Shown here piece by piece: positions 56,030 to 64,000 of a stretch of DNA of 64,000 nucleotides. Positions within the stretch are counted from its first letter, which is position 1, and every line of letters starts with the position of its first letter. A model generated the notes under the pieces. That model made no database searches and had not been told where the DNA came from. It was given only the letters and a program-made list of their open reading frames with translations. The position numbers and the translations under genes were made by a program. This stretch comes from Flaveria trinervia (Eukaryota; Streptophyta; Magnoliopsida; Asterales; Asteraceae): the NCBI GenBank assembly GCA_025506515.1, contig JACCIX010000987.1, forward strand, positions 1 through 64,000, given 5' to 3'.

Positions 56030-57696
56030 GTTCGTTCTCTTTACTGTATGCCTTGTATGTTCTCTAAACTTTTATTTTTATCCTTCACTGCCTGTATGAA
56101 CCAATGAGCAATACCCCAACTATATTTGCGATGAAAAAACAGGTGATGGGCCATCTGTATCCTTGAAATATATCCCTTGTAAGGGTCAACTGTATCCCTC
56201 GAAAGGGGTTGTGTACTATGCACATGGCCAATCCAATCACCCAAGATACGCTACAAGGGTCCTGTCAATCTCAATTGATTGGCCCTGTGTGCATAACCGG
56301 GTAGCTAACCGCAGCACAGTTGAGCTAACGACAACACGGTCGTGTCCTCCTTAAGCTTGCAAGACTTGTTAACATTTTATTATGTTCCTCTTCTTTTCTT
56401 TATTGCTTTTTCACTTTATTATTATGGTATACTTTACATTACGATAATAACATACCACGTAAAGTCACATACTATAAGTAATAATAATAATAGCAATAAT
56501 AATAATAAGGAACAATCATAAGTAATCATATCATGCATGAAACATCATCATTAATAACCCCTTAGTCAACCTTGGTCAAAACCCTAAAGCACAGACTGCT
56601 AGAAAATTTTGTAAAAATTTCTAAGTGCTTAGGCGCATGGGAACTATTTGGGAGCATGAGCCCTGTTTGCGCGTTTCATCACTATATAAGCGCATTAGCC
56701 AACACTTAGTCATTTACCACTTTAGGAGCATGGGCACTATTGGTGCGTATGAACACTTAGGCGCATGGGTTATTTGGACGCATGGGCACTTAGGCGCATG
56801 GGCCACTTGGGCGCAGGGCACTATTGGGGCGCATGGCCCTATACTTAGTTGTCCGACTAACATTTCTAGGCGCATGGACCACTGTTCAAGCACATGGATT
56901 ACACTTAAACCTTTCTAAGGCATTTTCAGGCGCATGAGCCTTATCTAGGTGCATGGACCTTGTGTGTAACATGTATCTAGTATGTTTTCAAATCCAATCA
57001 TCAAACCCATGTACTCTAAGCTTAATACGACTATTCTAAACATAAACAATCTATAAGCATTCAAGAATCAACAACTAATCATGCACATACATACGGGTAA
57101 ACATACATGAACTTTGAAAATCATTTTAATACATTTTCAGCCCTAAAGATAGTTCAAAACAAGTAAAAACCCGGGTCTAGAACTCACATGGTGCAACTAG
57201 GGTGTTCTTTCCTTTCTAACCCACTTGCAATGAGTTCAGCACCTAAAAACAACACCAACACACACACACCCGAGCACATAAGCACATAAACTTAAGCACA
57301 TATGCATATAACCGGGATAAAACCCGTCATAAACACTTAAAAACCATGATTTTTACCTTGAATTCGATTCTTCTTCTTCTTCTTCTTCTTCAAACCGAGA
57401 GTTTCTACTCTCCTCTTGTCTTTTTCTCTCTAAAGTCCGAATGAGAGTGATGTGAAAAGAGGGTGGGCGGCCATGCCCACTTTATACCAACTTTTTCAAA
57501 TTTTGTCCTTTTTACACTTTTAATCCTCTACTTGGGTGTTATTGCTTTTTTTCTTCTTTCTTTTACTCTTCATCTATATCTTTCTTTTCTTTTTAAGAAT
57601 TAGCCGGGTGTTACATAAGATTAAGGTATTATTCCGCTGCGTTTTTTCAAGTTTAAATGGTTAAACTATCTTGATTATGGTTCAACAAACCCAACA

Positions 57697-58476
57697 TTGG
57701 CATCTAGAGCCGGATATGTGGATGACTAGCTTCCATTATCCTTGTAAAATTGTTTTATAGGACTTTAACAACCTTATAGGTGCTGTTTTGTGGTGATGTT
57801 ATAAATCCCCAACCTTTCAATGTTATATCTAACATGCTTGTGATTAAACCTTGAAAGAAAGATATCAAATGGGTGATTGTGTTTTGTTTGGAAAAAGACA
57901 CCCTAAATTCTTAGTTTATGTTGGCTGAAAACTTAGGGTCATATGAGATTTATTTGGTTCTTGTATGTTGTATATGATGTTCCATATTGGTGCATAACCT
58001 AGCCTTGACCTTGTGTTGATTTGGTTTTGAATGGATGTTTGTTTTGGTTGATTTCTTTCATAATAGGTTGTAATATTATTCTTTTGTGTTTGTATTTGGA
58101 TGTAATTTATTTATTCATTCAATGGCAATGTAATAGATAGATTAAGTGTGTTTTCTTTTATTAGAAAATTTGTATTAGGATATAAATTTTTTAAAAGAAG
58201 ATGCACAAGATGGATGCACAAAAGGAAGACAAAGAGAAGGACTTGAAGCATTTGGATGCAACTTCAAGTGGGTGTCTTCGGAGATCTCATCTTTTGTGTT
58301 GTGTTCAACCCTTAGGAAAGACCAAATGACATCACTTGTGATGGCAAACAAGTGTTGTCAACATAGTGGCTATGGTTATACACATGTGGTTGTTTTATAT
58401 ATGCTTGTTTGATTATTCATTTTATGTTGATGTTTGATATGTGGATATGCTTAACAATCTAAATAAATTATCATAA
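57697..58476 (+). other. leader-like region of element F, no ORF
   Basis: Begins with the imperfect initiator Met PBS TTGGCATCTAGAGCC. About 765 bp of T-rich sequence with no gag-like reading frame. Tek-4 interrupts at 58477. Confidence 0.5.
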
Positions 58477-60394
58477 TGTAACACCCGGAAATTTTAAAAA
58501 GACAAGAAATAAAGAATAAAGTGGAGGGACTAAAAGTGTCCAAAAGGACCAAACCTTTGAAAAGTTGGTGTAAAGGTGGGCATGGCCGCCCACACTCTTT
58601 TCACATCACTTTCACTTCGATTTTGAGAGAGAGTGAAAGGAAGATAGCAGAACTTCGGGTTTTGAAGATGGAGAAAAGAAGAAATCGAATTCAAGGTAAG
58701 AATTTAAGGTTTTTATGTGTTTATGACGGGTTTTATCCCGGTTACATGCTTACATGCTTATGTGCTTGTGTGTGTGTCCGTGTGTGTGTTTTTAGGTGTT
58801 TGAACTCAGTTGCAAAAGGGTTAGAAAGAAGAAACAGACAAGTTGCACCAGGTGAGTTCTAGACCCCGGTTTCTACTTGTTTTAAACATCTTCCGGGCTG
58901 AAAATGTATCTAAAACGATGTTCAAATGTTTATGTATGTATACCCGTATGTATTATGAATGTTGGATGATGATTCTTGAACGCTTATAGGTTGTTCATGT
59001 TTATAATAGCCATTTTAAGCTTAGAATAGATGGGTTTGATGATTGGGTTTGAAAACATACTAGAAACATGTTAAACAGAAGGTTCGTGCGCCAAGATAAG
59101 GCTCATGCGCCTGAATTGCCTTTGAAATTTTTAACTATAGCCTATGCACCTGAACAGTGGTCCATGCGCATAGAAATATTAGTCGGACGACTAAGTGTAG
59201 GGCCATGCGGCCAATAGTGCCCATGCGCCCAGTGGCCCATGCGCCTAAGTGTCCATGTGTCCAAATAGCCCATGCGCCTAAGTGTTCATACGCCCGAATA
59301 GTGCCCATGCGCTTGAATTGTTCATGCGCCTAAGAGTTAAAACAGTTAAGTGTTGACTGATGCGCCTACATAGTGATGAAACAACCAAATAGGGCTCATG
59401 CGCCCAAATAGTGTCTAAGCGCCCAACACTTAGAATTTATTATAGAATTCTTTGGACTTTGTGCTCTTAGGGTTTTGACCGAGGGTGACTAGGGCTTATT
59501 AATGATGGGTTTCAGGCGTGATTATGATTGTCCTTATTATTATTATTTTATTATTGTTAATACTTATAGTGTGTGAGTTTACGTGGTATCTTTATTATCG
59601 TAACGTAAAGTATATTGTAATAATAAGACAAAGGGCAATAAAGAAAAGAAGAGGAACATTAATAAAATGTTAACAAGTTTTGCAAGCTTACAGGAGGTAC
59701 ACGACCGTGTTCTCGTTAGCTCAACTGTGCTGGGGGTTAGCTACCCTATTATGCACACAGGGCCAGTCTTGGAGATTGACAGGAACTCTGTAGCGTACCG
59801 TAGGTGTTTAGGTCGGCCTTATACAGTAACAAGAACCCTCTTGAGGGATATAGATGGCCCATCACCGGTTTTCATCGTGCCTACAGTTTAGGGTATTGCT
59901 CATGGTCCATACAGAAAGTGAAAGATAAAGATAAAAGATTACAGAACCATACAAGACATACAGTAAAGAGAACGAACAGTATCTGTTCATATAGTTAATG
60001 CGTGCTCACATACATAGTAAAGAGTTGTATTTCATAGAAAGAGTATTTTCATATACAACATACAGAAAGTATTTTATTACTTTTAAAAATAGAAATCACT
60101 AAGCAACGCTAACTTTTATACATTTTCAGTTGGCAGGTAATTATTGCTGAGGACGGCACGAGGGTGAAGCTAGTCGGCAGGGAAAAGACTGACATCCATT
60201 CGTATTTTGTGTTGCTGTTGTTTTGTAATGCAGTAAAACAATTCTATTGTAATCAGTGAAACGATGATGTATTGCTCACACAACAGTGGTTTAAATGAAA
60301 GGAATGGTTTTGATAAATTATTTTCGCTGCTTAAGTTTGTATATATAATTATAAGTTAAATGTTTAACTGCTGTGATTGACTAACTGTGAGGTC
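58477..60394 (+). repeat. Tek-4: Tekay LTR (first 1918 bp), cut by Sire-4
   Basis: Starts TGTAACACCCGGAAATT and follows the Tekay LTR order: A/G tract, TG microsatellite, CATGCGCC array (59080-59430), inverted repeat with ACGT cores (59577-59610), then CTAACTGTGAGGTC. The expected end (TCCGGGAACGGGG...TTACA) would lie on the far side of Sire-4. Whether it is a solo LTR or the start of a full element cannot be told from this window. Confidence 0.88.
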
Positions 60395-61184
60395 TGTTAG
60401 GATCTCAGCCCTTGGTTTAATCGATTGAACAGATATAGCAGCGGAATAGCTCAGAATTAGACAAATTCAAACAAGAACAATTGATATAAAACGATAAAAG
60501 AATTTTGTTATAGAGAGAGAAATATCCGACAAAAGGAATATTGCATTAAGATTGTCGGCCTCAAAGGCACGATTACATGTGAGTCATCTTTCCTTATAAA
60601 GGAAAGAATGACATAGACTGATGTCACCTGAAAGTGACATGTAACCGTTTTTATAACTACTGATGTTTAACAACTACTGAAGATGTCAACAACTGACATC
60701 TTCTTACAAATGTTCCTAAGTGTTAAACATCTCATTTACAACTACTGAAAAACATAAAACTACTGAAACTACAACAACTGAAGAACAACCTCTTCAGTTG
60801 TTTACAAGTACTGAAAAGAAAAATAAACAAACTACTGAAAGGAAAAGAAAACTACTGAAGAAGAAAAACCATCACAACAACTGAAGCCCTCTTCAGCTGT
60901 TGTCATCAGCTGTTAACATCAGCTGATGTCTTCAGTACTTGAACATCAGACTTTGTCTTTCAGCTGTTGATCTTCAGTCTTTGTCTTCAATACTTGTTGA
61001 AGTCTTCAGACTTTAGATCTTCAGCTGTTGTCTCAGTCTTTGTCTTCAGTACTTCAGACGTACTTCAGCAGTTGTATTCTTCAGACTTTGTAGGACAGCT
61101 GATCAGGTCTTCTTCAGCTGTTGTGATGTCTTGTGGGACTTAGAGGTTTCTCTGATCAGGCTCATTGGTTCTTTTGGTCCAACA
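60395..61184 (-). repeat. 3' LTR of Sire-4 (790 bp)
   Basis: Minus strand TGTTGGACCAAAAGAACC (61184) to GATCCTAACA (60395). A TTATAAAGG box lies on the minus strand near 60590-60603. The 60650-61110 part is the CAACTACTGAA, CAGCTGAAG, CATCAGCTGATG word array. Inner 60420-60560 is more diverged from Sire-3. Confidence 0.9.
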
Positions 61185-61197
61185 AACTCCCCCTGAA
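61185..61197 (-). other. polypurine tract (Sire-4)
   Basis: Minus strand TTCAGGGGGAGTT directly upstream of the LTR start. Confidence 0.85.
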
Positions 61198-61405
61198 CCA
61201 ATGCAGCCAAAACCTCTAAGTTATTGACGAGTCCCACTTATTTTGGCAGATAGATTGGTCTCTTAATCCTCTTGATCAGATGAGAAGTGACCCTTTTTCA
61301 GCACCGGCCTGGGAAGAAGTCTCTGATGATCTGTTTGGCATGATATGGTTGGGAGCTCTGTATTGTGGACTTGGACACCGAGAGCTGTTGCCCCAACCAT
61401 GAGAT

Positions 61406-64000
61406 CTACTTCCCGTGTATCAGCCTGTATGATTCCCTGGTGTAAGCCCTTAAAAACATGATTTGCTCATCCATTGTCAGCACCTCGGGCACACCATCAA
61501 ATAATCCTTCTCGGCCATACACTTCAGATATGTACTTGGCCTGTTTTCCATTCTTGAGCTCAACCGTGGTTATTTGTCTATAAGCAAACTCATCTGGATG
61601 AGTTCCTTCTAAGAGCAGGTTGAGCTCTTCTTGTTTGAAGTTTTCAAGTCGTTTGTAAACCAATCCCTTCTTTATAATTTTGTTCTCTAACATCTTTTGA
61701 GGTGGTTGTTTGGCTTCATAGGCTTTCTTGAACTCTTCAACAATTTCCCAGGGGGACACTACAAGCACCACAGTGATGTCTTCGTCGACAACTCTCTTCA
61801 CTTGGCCCTTGTATCTTGAAGGAATTTCTTTCTTGACAATCCGGTGTGCCACCCTAGGATCAGGCCATATCCTTACTCTTTCCCTTTGGTATTGAAAGGT
61901 ATTAGCAAGGGTGTACAATCTTAATACTTCTTTCTTCATGCTGATCATTGAAGAGGATGTAGCATATGCTTTGTCAATGCTTTTCAGCATTTCCTCATCA
62001 TGTTTTGCATCTGTTCCTCTTCAATCTTTATCATTACATCATGCATTTGAGAAGCAGGAGTGATGGACATTGGTTTAGCCTTAGGCAAAGTAATGACTGC
62101 AGAGAGTGGCAGTCTGTCTTCATCCTCCTCTTCATCTTCATCAGGCCTCAGTACCTTTCTTTTCTTTGGCTAGGTACATCACTGGCAATGGGTTTTTGAG
62201 GTAAAGGATTTGGTTTTGTGGGTTGGATGGTTGGTTTAGAGGGTAAAGGGTTGTTTTAGTGGGTTGTGGAGATAGTGATTTTGAGGATGAGGCTTTTCAG
62301 ACTGTTTTAGCATTTTGGCTGTAAGGGAGGCTTTGGTAAATTTGTCAGTTCTTTTCGATTCCCAACCCCAGCTTCATTCAATACCTCAATCACTAAACCT
62401 TTGGAGTATTCTTCAGACGAACAAATCTTGGTGGTTATTGCCAAGATGTTGTCCCTGGTCCAGGCCCTTATTTCCATTAGAGATCTTCCCAAGTATTTAG
62501 CTAAAATCTGATCATTATCTCCAGCCTTTCTCTTTCTAAGGCATCATAGCTAGCCCATCTGGAATTGATCTCCTCTGTTTCCATCCTTCTGATCTCGGAG
62601 TCTAGTTGTTTGATGTCAAAACCCTGCCTATACAACTGCTCAATGATTTTGTCCATTGAACGGTTATGGTTGGCGTCAGCTTCTTTCACCATATCCTTCA
62701 GCTCCTTCTCCTTCTCAGACTCTCCTTTTCTCTTTTGATATGTGACATGAAAGTCTTTTTGACTTTCATTCACTTCAGCTCCCTTCACATTCTCCTTCTC
62801 CTTCTCATTTACAACCTCAGATTCTTTCGCCTTCTCCCCATCTATCCTCTTCCTTTTTCCTTTAACTAACTGACTCTCCCCCTTTTTGGTTGCATTGGAT
62901 GCAAGGGTTTGAGCAGTAGAAAGAGATTTAGTCACCAACTCCTCCACCAAGGGTTGTATTATTGTAGGAAGCCTCTCATCAATGGCTTTGATCACTATAT
63001 CTGTGATCATGGGAGTGATGAGAGGTAGGGAATTTGAAGGGTAGCAACTGATTGATCAGGGTGGTTCTGTTCCTGAGAATCAGTGCCGAAAAGAGGCTGG
63101 TGGCTTGGAAGAATATACTGGCGCAGTGTGTAGGGGACCTTCAGAAGAAGGTGCCATCTGGGGTGTATTGTGGTGGCAGATGGACTTGCATCCTGAGACA
63201 TCTTGGCCAGCAGCTCTTTGAGTCTGCTAACCTCATCCTCTAGAATGGTGTTTTGAGCAACTACATCATAGAAGAAGCTCAGGTCATCATCAGTTGTGAC
63301 TGAATCACCTGACCTCCTGACAAAGTCAGAATGAACATGCCTTGAGTGTAGATCAATTGTAGCATGTGCCCCTTGTTCTCGGTTCTGGGGACTTCCAGCC
63401 TCAGGACTATGTCCTTCATCAGCTGTTGCCACTGGTGAGGACTTAGAGATGTTACCAACTGCATCCTGGTCATTTGCTGAGTCAGGAGCAGTGGCAGCCT
63501 CACCAGAAGTTCGCACCTCCTTATCTACACTAGAAGATGGAACATGATAACCCCTGTGCTGTGGGTTGACAGAAGCATTGTGATCCCCCCCTCAGGTGTT
63601 GAGGTTATCCCAGTAGTAATTGGTGTCTGGGTGGGGGGTGAGGAATGCAACTGCGTCAGCACTTTTGCAACAATGATAGTAGGGCTTTGAGGGGCGGTTG
63701 CATCAGGAGAGGGTGTGGAAGCAGTGTGCACCCGGGACAGGTGGTGCTCTTCAATGGTAATCCCCTCAAGTGAGGAGGATCCCAGCATTGTGGCTTCCCT
63801 TTGAGTGGTTGCTTCAGGTTCCTTTTGAGAGGAAACCTGAGCGGCTTCAGTGGTGGAGTCACAGTCTCTACTGGGGGGTTATTTCCAGCAGAGATAACCT
63901 GCGTTGGTGCAGCAGGAGCATCCACAGGGGACTCAATTCCTGAGTAGCTTTCTTAGGCTTCTTCTTTGTGGGTTTGGAGGGGACTTTGGATTTGGAGGTG
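61406..64000 (-). pseudogene. ORF3 of Sire-4, C-terminal two thirds
   Basis: Same protein family as ORF3 of Sire-3. From the right edge: a Pro/Thr-rich part with GSSSLEGITIEEHH (about 63740), an acidic/Ser part (63007-63516) with HSRHVHSDFVRRSGDS, then a 169-codon frame (62501-63010) with KAIDERLPTIIQPLVEELV and a Lys/Glu-rich coiled coil. Next comes a short frame with WTRDNILAITTKICSSEEYS (62307-62492). Last is a 194-codon frame (61406-61990) that ends with HPDEFAYRQITTVELKNGKQ, EQIMFLRAYTRESYRLIHGK and a stop. These frames are longer and cleaner than in Sire-3, so this copy best shows the real C-terminus. A frame change between 61990 and 62307 and others near 63520 remain. No membrane segment is evident. 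Confidence 0.78.

Larger units (their letters stand above)
36179..57615 (-). mobile_element. Tek-3: full-length Tekay-type element carrying Sire-3
   Basis: Minus strand: 5' LTR (57615 to 43158, split by Sire-3), PBS, leader, gag, pol, purine tract and 3' LTR (38242 to 36179). Without Sire-3 it is about 9.0 kb, close to Tek-2 (8.9 kb). Flanks TTAGA/TAAGA match at 4 of 5 positions. Its reading frames are less damaged than those of Tek-2. Confidence 0.9.
43158..57615 (-). repeat. 5' LTR of Tek-3, split by Sire-3
   Basis: Pieces 43158-43590 and 56035-57615 (GTTCG duplicated at 56030-56034), about 2.0 kb in total. The inner end TGTAAGGCCCCGATTTCGG nearly matches the 3' LTR at 36179. Outer end CCGGGTGTTACA at 57615. 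The reverse CATGCGCC array is at about 56620-56960 and the ACGT zone at 56431. Confidence 0.9.
35333..58476 (+). mobile_element. element F: copia-like LTR and leader, split by Tek-3
   Basis: LTR pieces 35333-36178 and 57621-57696 (about 920 bp together) have TGTTGG...CCAACA ends. They are followed by TTGGCATCTAGAGCC (57697-57711), an imperfect initiator Met PBS, and about 765 bp of leader-like sequence to 58476, where Tek-4 begins. No gag or pol motif of this element is visible in the window. Tek-3 interrupts the LTR with near-matching flanks TTAGA (36174-36178) and TAAGA (57616-57620). F itself cuts into Sire-2. Confidence 0.6.
60395..64000 (-). mobile_element. Sire-4: 3' end of a Sirevirus-like copia element
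   Basis: Minus strand: ORF3 from beyond 64000 down to 61406, then purine tract and 3' LTR 61184 to 60395. It is inserted in the Tek-4 LTR between GAGGTC and the missing remainder; the left target flank would be AGGTC (60390-60394). ORF3 and LTR are close to Sire-3 but not the same copy. Confidence 0.88.

Noticed and set aside
57697..58476. Host gene exon after the F LTR
   Set aside because: No open frame over about 60 codons and no clear splice sites. It fits a retroelement leader better.

Overview
The window is a block of nested transposable elements from a flowering-plant nuclear genome. I found no host gene I can defend, and no rRNA, tRNA or CRISPR locus. Several retroelement proteins (a gag with a GCSYKEF motif, and an extra ORF after copia pol with an FW...ITPA.I...LDD block) resemble sequences I remember from Asteraceae genomes. 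That placement is recall-based inference; no search was run. Element names used here (Tek, Sire, Chr-J, Cop-M, Cop-N, F) are my own labels.

Layout, left to right. (1) 1-2933: 5' end of a minus-strand Sirevirus-like Ty1/copia element (Sire-1), inserted into the gag of a minus-strand Ty3 chromovirus of Tekay/Del type (Tek-1, LTR 3356-5424). (2) 5425-6952: AT-rich DNA with no recognisable gene. (3) 6953-26982: a tandem array of about eight Helitron-like units of ~560 bp, split by a Tekay element (Tek-2, 7375-20364, TSD TAATG) and by a Tekay solo LTR (22549-24506, TSD TTAAA). The 3' LTR of Tek-2 itself carries a truncated chromovirus (Chr-J, 14507-17786) and a copia solo LTR (17861-18723). A 558-bp Helitron with clean TC...CTAG ends sits in reverse inside the array and was duplicated with its surroundings (period 1115 bp). 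(4) 26983-29754: broken Tekay LTR, copia LTR (Cop-M) and copia gag (Cop-N). (5) 29755-31116: AT-rich, no gene. (6) 31117-35332: 3' LTR and decayed ORF3 of another Sirevirus-like element (Sire-2). (7) 35333-58476: LTR and leader of a copia-like element (F). Its LTR was hit by Tek-3 (36179-57615), whose 5' LTR was in turn hit by a full-length 12.4-kb Sirevirus-like element (Sire-3, 43591-56029, TSD GTTCG). (8) 58477-60394: Tekay LTR (Tek-4), cut by Sire-4 (60395 to beyond the window).

The Tekay elements encode gag, protease, RT, RNase H and integrase in that order (Ty3 order). The Sirevirus-like elements encode gag, protease, integrase, RT and RNase H (Ty1 order), then a third ORF of unknown function before the 3' LTR. 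All clearly identified primer binding sites match the 3' end of initiator methionine tRNA. Every coding region carries stops or frameshifts, so none looks autonomous as read.

The least ordinary signals are non-coding. They are: (a) a ~38-bp tandem array of inverted-repeat motifs between pol and ORF3 of Sire-3 that reuses the motif vocabulary of the LTR and is followed by a TATA-like box; (b) arrays of a TGCG-centred short motif in LTRs of several unrelated families; (c) a conserved inverted repeat with ACGT cores in Tekay LTRs; (d) the Helitron-like tandem array.
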